In this document: in pieces, positions 1 through 7,285 of the stretch | Layout: each line of letters begins with the position of its first letter | How positions within the stretch are numbered: position 1 is the stretch's first letter | Source: SCUB01 sp041918675 | GTDB taxonomy: Bacteria > Pseudomonadota > Alphaproteobacteria > Rhizobiales > Xanthobacteraceae | Direction of reading: 5' to 3' | Assembly: GCA_041918675.1 (NCBI GenBank) | Contig: JAYRVF010000005.1 | Location: 1-64,000, forward strand | DNA: 64,000 nt | Program-made: the position numbers and the translations under genes | Notes under the pieces: generated by a model | Seen by the model: the letters and a program-made list of their open reading frames with translations, nothing else | What the model was told of the DNA's origin: nothing | The model's database searches: none

Positions 1-1
1 G

Positions 2-259
2 GCCGTCTCCCTCGACGCCGTCCACTACCTCATGTCCGATCACCAGGCCCTCCTGCTCGCGCGCCACAACGAAATCCGCGCCGCCCAATTCTTCGAGCAC
101 ATCGCCGCCACAACCCCCGACCCCGGCGTCAAGGAACTCGCCCTCGAAATGGCCAGCGACGAGCGCCAGCACATCCATTGGGTCGACGAATGGCTCAAAA
201 AATTCCCCGAAACCAATAACCAAAACGACGACCCAGACCCCCCAATCTATTCCGAATGA
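2..259 (+). CDS. Ferritin-like / rubrerythrin-family protein, C-terminal fragment
   Basis: The reading frame is open from the left edge, so the start lies outside the window; 85 residues are visible. They form two helices with diiron-type signatures, RHNEIRAAQFFEHIA and DERQHIHWVDEWL (an E-x2-H element), followed by an acidic Asn/Asp-rich tail. This fits the ferritin-like superfamily (rubrerythrin or a related diiron protein). Without the N-terminal half I cannot tell rubrerythrin, with its rubredoxin domain, from a plain ferritin-like protein. It converges on the downstream acyl-CoA dehydrogenase, with a hairpin terminator between them. Confidence 0.6.
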   Translation, partial: AVSLDAVHYLMSDHQALLLARHNEIRAAQFFEHIAATTPDPGVKELALEMASDERQHIHWVDEWLKKFPETNNQNDDPDPPIYSE

Positions 260-308
260 GAAAATCAGGAGCCCGCGGGAGGTCCGAACAAACTTCTTTC
301 CGCCCAAC

Positions 309-337
309 AAAAAAGCCCCGCGAACACGCGGGGCTTT
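309..337 (-). terminator. Intrinsic terminator between ferritin-like gene and gcdH
   Basis: An 11-bp perfect stem (AAAGCCCCGCG at 312-322, CGCGGGGCTTT at 327-337) with an AACA loop. A run of six A at 309-314 becomes a U-tract on the minus strand, so it should terminate gcdH efficiently. The plus-strand U-tract is only three residues, so stopping the left gene is less certain. Confidence 0.85.
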
Positions 338-396
338 CGTCATTCAGGGCGACCGACCGGACCGTCGCCGCCATGTTTCGTCGGAACGCGAATTCG

Positions 397-1611
397 TCAG
401 AACGCCGAAATCCCCGTGATCGCGCGGCCGAGGATCAACGCGTGAACGTCGTGCGTGCCCTCATAGGTGTTGACGGTCTCCAGGTTCGCCGCGTGACGCA
501 TCACGTGATACTCGATCTGGATGCCGTTGCCGCCATGCATGTCGCGCGCGGTCCGCGCGATCTCGAGCGCCTTGCCGCAATTGTTGCGCTTGACGAGCGA
601 GATCATCTCCGGCGCCATCTTGCCGGCGTCGAGCAGGCGCCCGACGCGCAGCGATGCCTGCAGTCCGAGCGTGATCTCGGTTTCCATGTCGGCGAGCTTC
701 TTCTGCACGAGCTGGGTCGCGGCGAGCGGCCGGTTGAACTGCTTGCGGTCGAGCGTGTATTGGCGCGCGCGATGAAAGCAATCCTCGGCCGCGCCCATCA
801 CGCCCCATGAAATGCCGAAGCGCGCGCGATTGAGACAGCCGAACGGACCCTTGAGGCCGGACACGTTGGGCAGCAACGCGCTTTCCGGAACAACCACGCC
901 GTCCATCACCACCTCGCCGGTGATCGAGGCGCGCAGCGACAGCTTGCCGCCGATCTTCGGCGCCGACAGTCCCTTCATCCCCTTTTCGAGAATGAAGCCG
1001 CGGATCTGCCCGCCATGCGCGGCCGATTTCGCCCAGACGACGAAGACGTCGGCGATCGGCGCGTTGGAAATCCAAATCTTCGAGCCCGTCAAGCGATAGC
1101 CGTCGGAAACCTTCTCGGCGCGCGTCTTCATGCCGCCGGGATCGGAGCCGGCGTCCGGCTCGGTCAGGCCGAAGCAGCCGACCCACTCGCCGCTCGCGAG
1201 CTTGGGCAGATACTTCTTGCGCTGCGTCTCGTCGCCATAGGCGTAGATCGGATACATCACCAGCGACGACTGCACGCTCATCATCGAGCGAAAGCCGGCG
1301 TCGACCCGCTCGATCTCGCGCGCGACGAGTCCGTAGGAGACGTAGTTGGCGTTGGCGCAGCCGTATTCCTCGGGAAGCGTCACACCGAGCAGGCCGAGTT
1401 CGCCCATTTCGCTGAAGATCGACCGGTCGGTCTTTTCTTCCAGATAGGCGTCGATCACGCGGGGCGCGAGCTTCTCCTGCGCGTAGGCGCGCGCGGTGTC
1501 GCGGATCAGCCGCTCGTCCTCGCCGAGCTGGTCGTCGAGAAGGAACGGATCCTCCCAGGAAAATTGCGCGATGGCGGTGTGGGAGCTCGTGTGCGGCGCG
1601 TTAGCGGACAT
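397..1611 (-). CDS. gcdH: Glutaryl-CoA dehydrogenase (decarboxylating acyl-CoA dehydrogenase)
   Basis: 404 residues, the usual length. It would oxidise and decarboxylate glutaryl-CoA to crotonyl-CoA with FAD, passing electrons to ETF, in lysine/tryptophan or benzoyl-CoA degradation. Diagnostic features: the acyl-CoA dehydrogenase signature GLTEPDAGSDPGGM, the GCD-type segment RSMMSVQSSLVMYPI, the FAD/tetramer segment ARDMHGGNGI, and VNTYEGTHDVHALILGRAI near the C-terminus, which carries the catalytic glutamate. The ATG at 1611 has GGGG about 9 nt upstream. A 20-bp near-perfect palindrome lies 28 nt upstream of the start. It is a single-gene unit ending in an intrinsic terminator. Other acyl-CoA dehydrogenases are less likely given the C-terminal motif. 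Confidence 0.92.
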   Translation of the reverse strand: MSANAPHTSSHTAIAQFSWEDPFLLDDQLGEDERLIRDTARAYAQEKLAPRVIDAYLEEKTDRSIFSEMGELGLLGVTLPEEYGCANANYVSYGLVAREIERVDAGFRSMMSVQSSLVMYPIYAYGDETQRKKYLPKLASGEWVGCFGLTEPDAGSDPGGMKTRAEKVSDGYRLTGSKIWISNAPIADVFVVWAKSAAHGGQIRGFILEKGMKGLSAPKIGGKLSLRASITGEVVMDGVVVPESALLPNVSGLKGPFGCLNRARFGISWGVMGAAEDCFHRARQYTLDRKQFNRPLAATQLVQKKLADMETEITLGLQASLRVGRLLDAGKMAPEMISLVKRNNCGKALEIARTARDMHGGNGIQIEYHVMRHAANLETVNTYEGTHDVHALILGRAITGISAF

Positions 1612-1638
1612 GCGGATGGACCCCGGTTGCGATTACTC

Positions 1639-1658
1639 GTAAATTAGTACTAAATTAC
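1639..1658. promoter_or_regulatory. 20-bp palindromic operator candidate upstream of gcdH
   Basis: GTAAATTAGTACTAAATTAC is a 20-bp inverted repeat with nine of ten positions paired; only 1643/1654 mismatch. It lies in an AT-rich patch within GC-rich DNA, 28-47 nt upstream of the gcdH start, where a repressor would cover the promoter. TetR-, FadR- or GntR-type regulators use sites of this size. No cognate regulator is adjacent except the Rrf2 gene. Confidence 0.6.
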
Positions 1659-1824
1659 TACAATGCCAAGCGCCCGCGCACCAGCCCATAATCAAATGAA
1701 ATGAACCGCCAAGGCCCGGTCGCCTCGCTGACGGGACCATCCGCCGATTCAAGATGTTAGGGCGCGATCCAAGCCGCGGCGGCGCCAAATTCGAACGCGC
1801 GGGAAGCCCCAGGAACCTCGCCGA

Positions 1825-2295
1825 TCAATCGCCCACGGGAACGGCCGCCCGCGCGCCGGTCGAACTGTCCTGCGTCGGCCGCCGGCGCTGCTTTTCCATG
1901 ATCTTCAGAAGCGTCGTGATCGAAATCGACCGCAGCGTGGTGACGGAATTTTCGTCGATCTCGCGCAGCACCGTGTGCAGCGCCCGGCTTTCGTCCTCGT
2001 CGACCTCCGGTTCGCTCGCGTTTTCGCGGGCGACTTCCTCGAACAGGCCGATCACGTCGAGCAACGTGACGCGCTTTGGATTGCCGCAGAAGCGATAGCC
2101 ACCGCCGGCCCCGCGAATGGATTCGACCAGGCGCGCGCGCACCAGCGTGCGCAGCACCTTGGCCAGATGGTTGATCGAGACGGCATATTTGCTCGCGATC
2201 TCGGCGGCCGAAATCTGCCGGTCGGGATGAGCGGCTAGCTCAAGGACCGCGTAGAGTCCGCACATGGTGGCTTTTTGCAGCTTCATCTTTTCCAT
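1825..2295 (-). CDS. Rrf2-family transcriptional regulator lacking the Fe-S cysteine triad
   Basis: 156 residues, the typical Rrf2 length. The N-terminal winged helix is clear: KATMCGLYAVLELAAHP, AAEIASKYAVSINHLAKVL, and the wing RGAGGGYRFCGNPKRVTLLD. The usual three-cysteine cluster after the wing is absent: that stretch (about residues 85-115) is acidic with no Cys, so an IscR/NsrR-type cluster is unlikely. A start at MKLQKATM is also possible. It sits between gcdH and a GNAT gene on the same strand. A known precedent for Rrf2 beside a GNAT in aromatic metabolism is BadM/BadL of Rhodopseudomonas palustris; whether this is an orthologue is untested. Confidence 0.85.
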   Translation of the reverse strand: MEKMKLQKATMCGLYAVLELAAHPDRQISAAEIASKYAVSINHLAKVLRTLVRARLVESIRGAGGGYRFCGNPKRVTLLDVIGLFEEVARENASEPEVDEDESRALHTVLREIDENSVTTLRSISITTLLKIMEKQRRRPTQDSSTGARAAVPVGD

Positions 2296-2375
2296 GCCAA
2301 CGGCGCGCGCGCCGCCGTCTCGCCAAAAACCGAATTGAACAAGCCTTCAGTCACGCATCCACGTCTATTCCAAGT

Positions 2376-2855
2376 CTATTCCAGGTCGCGTTCGAGCTGA
2401 ATGAACGGCCCGGCCATCATCCCCAGGCTCCGGAAGAAGGCGAGGACGAGATGGTTGTCGCGTCCGATCATCGTGCGCACCTTGTCGACGCCGGCCTGCT
2501 TGAAGATCTCGCAAATCGCCTCGAACAGCAGCGTGCCGATATTCTGGACGCGCAAATGCGAATCGACCGTCAGCGCGAACACCCAGCCGCAAGGATCGGA
2601 GCCGAACTCGAACGCCCTCACCTCTCCGGTCATGAAACCGACCACGCGATCGTCGACCGAGGCGACAAGGAACGCCCGCGTTTCGCTGGTCGCCTGGGAA
2701 AAATGCTCGTACAGCCGCTTCCAATAATCCGGCTTCGACCGGCCCGTCGCCTTCTCGTCGAGCTTGGTGATCGCGGGCAGATCCGTGGCCGAGGCCCGGC
2801 GGATGATGACCGTCCGCGCCGATCCCTTGCTTCCGGTCTGGCTCACCGCGCCCAC
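2376..2855 (-). CDS. GNAT-family N-acetyltransferase
   Basis: 159 residues forming one GNAT domain: beta1 VIIRRASATDLPAITKLDE, a central strand near VASVDDRVVGFMTG, the acetyl-CoA loop area HLRVQNIGTLLFEAI, and a C-terminal FFRSLGM strand. It would transfer acetyl from acetyl-CoA to an unknown small molecule or protein. The start is GTG at 2855 with GGGGA about 7 nt upstream. The helix-1 pattern (ID/LDE, GRSK, Y/F, KRL) recurs in both halves of the tandem GNAT across the divergent gap, so the three domains look paralogous. The loop here is degenerate (no Q/RxxGxG), so activity is uncertain. Confidence 0.82.
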   Translation of the reverse strand: MGAVSQTGSKGSARTVIIRRASATDLPAITKLDEKATGRSKPDYWKRLYEHFSQATSETRAFLVASVDDRVVGFMTGEVRAFEFGSDPCGWVFALTVDSHLRVQNIGTLLFEAICEIFKQAGVDKVRTMIGRDNHLVLAFFRSLGMMAGPFIQLERDLE

Positions 2856-3604
2856 TTGGCCGTCCCCATGAAATCCCGACCCCGAATTTCGTCGCCTGAA
2901 TCCGCCGCCTCGTCCCGGCGTCGAACTCCGCCGCCGTCCCGGCCGATCGCCCGCAAGCCGCCACGGGGGCCGCCCGACGCAATTTGGTAATTATCTGCCG
3001 ATTTGCTGATTTTGTACAGGCCGGCGTCATGGAAATGAACGCTTTATCAGACGTTTGGCTAGGCCCCGCGCCGCGCCGCACCCATTCCCTCGCGCGGATG
3101 GCGCCGTTTTCCGGCTCCCGCGACGCGCCGAAGACCGCCGGGAAGATCGCTGGAAAGTGCAATTCGGGGCTCGGAATCCGCCGACTGGATCGGCCGACTC
3201 GACGTTGAGAGAAAGCCCCCTCTGGTTGCAATCAAACAGCGTTCAGCCGGCCGGCGAAGCCGCTCGTCCGGCGGGCTTTTTCGTCGCGCCAACCCGACCC
3301 TCGAACGCGCGGATCGCGACGAATAATACTTGCATTCAAGTACCAATTTGCGTATTAGAGACCGCCGAGATCGATGACCCGCCCCGCGCGCCCACCAGGC
3401 GACCGGCGCGGACGATTTCAGCTTTCGGCATGCTTTCGGCCGGCACCCGCTGGGCGTATGGGCATCTGGCGGAGGTGGTTTGGCGCGACGACAGCGAGGG
3501 TTCGGCTCCGCCGGCGCCGCCGCCATTCCGGTCCGAAACTTCACTTGCCAGGATCGCTACGGACCTGGACCTTCAATTGTCGATTTGAGGCGGAGGAAAT
3601 GAAA
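2856..3604. other. 749-bp divergent intergenic region between the two GNAT genes
   Basis: I see no convincing gene here. Two AT-rich patches stand out: one around 2985-3055 and one at 3320-3360. The second contains the inverted repeat listed separately. Promoters for both divergent GNAT genes are expected here, but I cannot assign -35/-10 boxes with confidence. Confidence 0.5.
3327..3342. promoter_or_regulatory. Inverted repeat TACTTG-N4-CAAGTA
   Basis: TACTTGCATTCAAGTA has two perfect 6-bp arms around a 4-nt centre, in AT-rich sequence about 260 bp upstream of the tandem GNAT start. It has the geometry of an FNR/CRP-class site (TTG-N4-CAA core) but lacks the consensus TTGAT/ATCAA, so the regulator is unknown; the nearby Rrf2 protein is another candidate. 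Confidence 0.4.
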
Positions 3605-4612
3605 ATGACCGATCGGGCGAGCGGAACCACCAAAGCCGCTTCCGGAGGCGCGACGACGCAGCCGGGATTGCCAGCCAATGCCACGATGCGCGAGCTGACG
3701 CCCGCCGATCTCGATCGCGTCGTCGAAATCGACCGCGCGGTGGCCGGCCAATCGCGCCGGGGCTTTTTCGAAAAGCGCCTCGCCGCGCGCGCCCGCGACC
3801 CGCAGGCCTTTATCTCGCTCGGCTATGTCGAGGCGGGCCGCCTTGAAGGCTTCGCGCTCGTCCACTTGCTTGAAGGCGAATTCGGCGTGTCCCACCCCGT
3901 CGCCGTGCTCGACGCCATCGGCATGGCCTCCAGCGCGCGCGGCCATGGCGGCGGCCACGGGCTGATCGCGGAACTGGAATCGGCGGCGCGCAAGCGCGGC
4001 GCCCGCGAATTGCGCTCGCAGTCGAACTGGGCCGACCAGCAGATGACGCATTTCTTCGCCTCCACCGACATGAAGCTCGCCCACCGCCTCGTGCTCGAAC
4101 GGCCGTGCTCGAAGATGGCCGGCGAGGTCGCGCCCGGCGAATCCGCGCGCGACGACAGCGAGGACCTTTCGCGCGATCGCATTCCGGTGCGCTCGCTCAA
4201 GCTCGATGACCTCGCCGCCATCACCCATATCGACCGCGCCATCACCGGCCGCGACCGGACGAGCTATTACCGACGCAAGATCGAGGAAGCGGTCAACGAA
4301 AGCGGCATCCGCCTTTCGATGCTGGCGAGTGTCGACGACACGCCGGCCGGCTTCATCATGGCGCGCGTCGACTACGGCGAATTCGGCCAGACCGGAACCG
4401 TCGCGGTGATGGACACCATCGGCGTCAACTCCGAATTCGCCGGCAAGCAGGTCGGCACCGCGCTGACCGCGCAGCTTCTCGCCAATCTCGAGGGCCTGCG
4501 CGTCGACCGCGTGCGCACGGAAGTCGAATGGGACGATTTCGCCCTGCTCGGCTTCCTCAAGCGGCTCGGCTTCCGGCCCACCCAGCGCATCGCGTTCGTC
4601 AAGGCCCTCTAG
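3605..4612 (+). CDS. Tandem GNAT-domain acetyltransferase
   Basis: 335 residues with two complete GNAT domains. The N-terminal domain (about residues 25-175) has the acetyl-CoA loop ARGHGGGHGLIAEL. The C-terminal domain (about 185-335) has FAGKQVGTALTAQL. Each starts with the same helix pattern (EIDRAVAGQSRRGFFEKRL versus HIDRAITGRDRTSYYRRKI), so the protein arose by duplication and both copies resemble the single GNAT at 2376. The start at 3605 is chosen because GGAGG (3592-3596) is 8 nt away; an ATG at 3599 would be only 2 nt from it. Substrate unknown. The C-terminal domain keeps the better acetyl-CoA motif and may be the catalytic one. Confidence 0.83.
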   Translation: MTDRASGTTKAASGGATTQPGLPANATMRELTPADLDRVVEIDRAVAGQSRRGFFEKRLAARARDPQAFISLGYVEAGRLEGFALVHLLEGEFGVSHPVAVLDAIGMASSARGHGGGHGLIAELESAARKRGARELRSQSNWADQQMTHFFASTDMKLAHRLVLERPCSKMAGEVAPGESARDDSEDLSRDRIPVRSLKLDDLAAITHIDRAITGRDRTSYYRRKIEEAVNESGIRLSMLASVDDTPAGFIMARVDYGEFGQTGTVAVMDTIGVNSEFAGKQVGTALTAQLLANLEGLRVDRVRTEVEWDDFALLGFLKRLGFRPTQRIAFVKAL

Positions 4613-4787
4613 GGCCGCGCGAATGGCATGAGACGGAGCCGCCCCGCGCCCGCCGCGCGGCGCGGCGCCGTGATTATCCGTGGTCAAGGTGCCCGCGCGC
4701 GCGGCAATTATTCTGTTCCGATCGTCACGATGCGCCGCGACGCGCCGGACCTGACGGCGACGGAGTGACAACAGGCGGGAGACGCGG

Positions 4788-5405
4788 GTGCGGCGGCTGT
4801 TCGACGTGTTGCGTTTGCTGGTACCGGGGCCGGAAAGCGCTCGAACGGACGCGGCCAGCGCCGATCATGACGCGCGACCGGCGACGGCGCGCGGCGACGA
4901 CGCGGCGGCGCAAACCCAAACCAGCCCGCGCGCGATCGACGTTCGCCAGATCATCGCCGCCGGCGGCGAGCCGATTGACGAGATTCTCGAAATCGCCAGG
5001 ACCACCCCCGAGGGCGCGAGCTTCACGGTCGATGCCCCGTTCGATCCCCTTCCCTTGCGCGCGATGCTCAACCAGATGGGATTTGGCGACCGCGCCGCCG
5101 AAATCGCGCGCGGGCACTGGCGCGTCACCTTCGAACGCGGCGCGGCGGATGCGACGAGCGGCGACGGCGCGCGCATCGGCATGGCCGAGGATGGCGTGCG
5201 CGTCGACGCGCGAGGGCTTGATCCGGTTCGCGCGAGGAATGACGTGCTGCGCCTCGTCGATTCCTGCGCCAACGTTCCCCGGCTCGGCCTTCACCTCGAC
5301 GGCGACCCCGGCGCGCTGATCGGCGAACTCGCCGCGCGCGGATGGCGCTGCGCTTCCGAGCCCGACGCGAGGCAGGGCGTCCTCGTGAGACTGACAAGGA
5401 ATTAG
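4788..5405 (+). CDS. DUF2249-domain protein
   Basis: 205 residues from a GTG start with GGGAGA 5 nt upstream. An Ala/Asp-rich N-terminal stretch (1-45) precedes a domain beginning AIDVRQIIAAGGEPIDEILEIA, with FDPLPLRAMLNQMGF, which matches the DUF2249 pattern (small TusA-like fold, D-x-R start, H/FDP-x-PL). A second, weaker copy appears near VRVDARGLDPVRARNDVLRLVDS. DUF2249 proteins are often encoded with hemerythrin, NnrS and other nitric-oxide-responsive genes, as here. It ends 5 nt before the next ATG, so co-translation is likely. Molecular role unknown. Confidence 0.72.
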   Translation: MRRLFDVLRLLVPGPESARTDAASADHDARPATARGDDAAAQTQTSPRAIDVRQIIAAGGEPIDEILEIARTTPEGASFTVDAPFDPLPLRAMLNQMGFGDRAAEIARGHWRVTFERGAADATSGDGARIGMAEDGVRVDARGLDPVRARNDVLRLVDSCANVPRLGLHLDGDPGALIGELAARGWRCASEPDARQGVLVRLTRN

Positions 5406-5410
5406 CACGG

Positions 5411-6691
5411 ATGCTCGGCGGTTCGTTTCTGTCGGGCGCGACGAGCCGGCTGCTGCCGGCTTCCATACCTTTTCGCTTCTTCCTATCGGCCGCCCATTTT
5501 CACTGCCTTGCCTGGATCGCGCTCGGGCTTTCCGCGCGCGACGCCGCCTCTTTCATCGGCGGCCTCGGCTTTCCGCTGGCGGCGCTGCATCTCGTCACGC
5601 TCGGCGTGCTGATGATGACCGCGATGGGGGCGAGCTTCCAGCTACTGCCGGTGGCGACGCGCGCGCCGATCCGGGCGCTGTGGCAGCCACACCTCGCCTT
5701 CTGGCTGCTCTTCGTCGGCACGCACGCCCTCGCGCTCGGCATGGCGACCGCCTCGCAAACGATCCTGGACGCGGGCGCGCTCCTGAGCGCGGCGGCGCTC
5801 GCGCTGTTCGCGTTCATCACCGCGCGCAATCTCCGCTCAGCGCCGCAACCGAGCGTGGCCGCTTCCTACACCTGGGGCGCGGTCGCCGCGCTCGCCGCGA
5901 CCCTCGTGCTTGGGGCGGTCCTTGCCTTCGATTTCGCCCACGGCTTTCTCGCCGACCACGGCCGCGTCGCGCTGGTTCATTTCGTGCTCGCGGTGTTCGG
6001 CTTTTTCGGCCTGCTCACCTTCGGCTTCAGCGGCATTCTGCTGCCGATGTTCGCGCTGTCGCCCGCGCCGCCGGAGCGGCGGAGCCGCGTGCTATTCGCG
6101 GTCGCGGCCGGCGTCATCCTGATCGCGGCGGCGGCCGCCGCGTTCGACGCGCGATACCCGCTCGCGCTCGCCGCCGCCGGCGGCTTGATCGTCGCGCTGG
6201 CGCATGTCGCCATGATCGAGCGCGGCCTCGCCGCGCGCATCCGCCGCAAGCTCGGCCTGTCCTTCGTCATGATGCGGACGGCGCACGCGCTGCTCGTCGT
6301 CGGACTTGCCATCGGAGTCGCCGTCGCGCTCGACGCGACGATCGCGAACGCGGGTACGCTGTTCGGCTGGATCGTCGTCGCAGGCTGGCTCCTGACCTTC
6401 CTGTTCGGCGTGCTGCAGCGAATTCTTCCCTTTCTAGCCTCGATGCATGTCGGCAAATCGCGCGGCCGCCCGCCGCTGCTCTCCGAAATCGGCCCGCCGC
6501 GGCCGCTCGCGATTCACGCCGCCTGCCACATCACCGCCGTCGTTCTTGTCGGCGCCGGCATCCTCGCCGATCGCGCCATCATGGTTCAGCTCGGCGCGGC
6601 CGTCGGCCTTGCCGGCGCGCTCGCGTTCCTCTGGTTCGCCGTGATCGTGATCCGTCACATTTCGGCGCGGAGCGAGCCCGCCGCCTCTTGA
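5411..6691 (+). CDS. Twelve-TM membrane protein, NnrS / heme-copper-oxidase-like
   Basis: 426 residues, nearly all hydrophobic, about 12 transmembrane segments. ATG 5411 is preceded by AAGGA at 10 nt; a longer frame from 5342 would overlap the DUF2249 gene. Histidines sit in membrane segments in a repeated pattern: AAHFHCLAW, LHLVTLGVLMMTAMGASFQL, LVHFVLAVFGFFGLLTFGFS and IHAACHITAV. This recalls heme-copper oxidase subunit I relatives and NnrS, a heme/copper membrane protein of NO metabolism. The DUF2249 and hemerythrin neighbours support a role in NO or oxygen handling. I cannot decide between NnrS proper and another HCO-like family. Confidence 0.6.
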   Translation: MLGGSFLSGATSRLLPASIPFRFFLSAAHFHCLAWIALGLSARDAASFIGGLGFPLAALHLVTLGVLMMTAMGASFQLLPVATRAPIRALWQPHLAFWLLFVGTHALALGMATASQTILDAGALLSAAALALFAFITARNLRSAPQPSVAASYTWGAVAALAATLVLGAVLAFDFAHGFLADHGRVALVHFVLAVFGFFGLLTFGFSGILLPMFALSPAPPERRSRVLFAVAAGVILIAAAAAAFDARYPLALAAAGGLIVALAHVAMIERGLAARIRRKLGLSFVMMRTAHALLVVGLAIGVAVALDATIANAGTLFGWIVVAGWLLTFLFGVLQRILPFLASMHVGKSRGRPPLLSEIGPPRPLAIHAACHITAVVLVGAGILADRAIMVQLGAAVGLAGALAFLWFAVIVIRHISARSEPAAS

Positions 6692-6740
6692 CAGCGGACA
6701 CCAAAGACCGCATCGCAACCAGCCAAGGAGAACAACCATC

Positions 6741-7238
6741 ATGAGCTATCGACGATCCGTTCCGCGGCTGCTTCACGACGAACATCTGGAGACGATCGCG
6801 CTGCTCGATCGCATCGACCGCGTCATCCTCTCCCGCCGCGACGCCCCGCCGGCCGGCGATCCGGACGTGGACAAGACCATCCGCCACATGACCTCATCGA
6901 TGTCCGCGAACGTGCCGAATCATTTTGGCTTCGAGGAAGAGACGCTGTTTCCGTTCCTGGCCGAGCGCGGCGACGTCGATATCGGCGTCTTTCTCGAGGA
7001 AGAGCACAATCTGATGCGCGACGTCGCGGCCGAGATCATCGCCGCCGCCGGCGGCGCGTCGGCGAACGGGTTCGACGCCAAATCATGGATGGAATTCCGC
7101 CGCCTCTCGGCCGAATGGGTCGAGCGCATGATGTCGCACGTGCAGAAAGAGGAAATGGCGCTGCTGCCGATCCTCGAGGACGCGCTCGACGCCGATTCCG
7201 ACTCGCAATTGGTGGCCCGCTACACCGAATCGCAATAG
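6741..7238 (+). CDS. Hemerythrin HHE cation-binding protein
   Basis: 165 residues, all alpha, carrying the diiron ligands of hemerythrin-like proteins: LLHDEHLETI (H-x2-E region), NHFGFEEETLFPFL (H-x3-E-E), LEEEHNLMRDV (E-H) and HVQKEEMALLPIL (H-x3-E). Such proteins bind O2 or NO, or help repair iron-sulfur centres (the YtfE/ScdA group also has HHE domains, but this one lacks the ScdA N-domain). AAGGAGA lies about 8 nt upstream. It is the last gene of the DUF2249 / membrane protein / hemerythrin run, 49 nt after the membrane protein. Confidence 0.88.
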   Translation: MSYRRSVPRLLHDEHLETIALLDRIDRVILSRRDAPPAGDPDVDKTIRHMTSSMSANVPNHFGFEEETLFPFLAERGDVDIGVFLEEEHNLMRDVAAEIIAAAGGASANGFDAKSWMEFRRLSAEWVERMMSHVQKEEMALLPILEDALDADSDSQLVARYTESQ

Positions 7239-7264
7239 TCCGGGCGAGGTCGTCGCGCCCGCGG

Positions 7265-7285
7265 GGCCGGGATCAGATCCCGGCC
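7265..7285. repeat. Perfect 10-bp inverted repeat spanning the gabD stop codon
   Basis: GGCCGGGATC / GATCCCGGCC separated by one base, in the gap between the convergent hemerythrin and gabD genes. The gabD stop (7273-7275) lies at its centre. There is no U-tract on either strand, so it is either a factor-independent 3'-end stabiliser or part of a bidirectional terminator. Confidence 0.5.
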
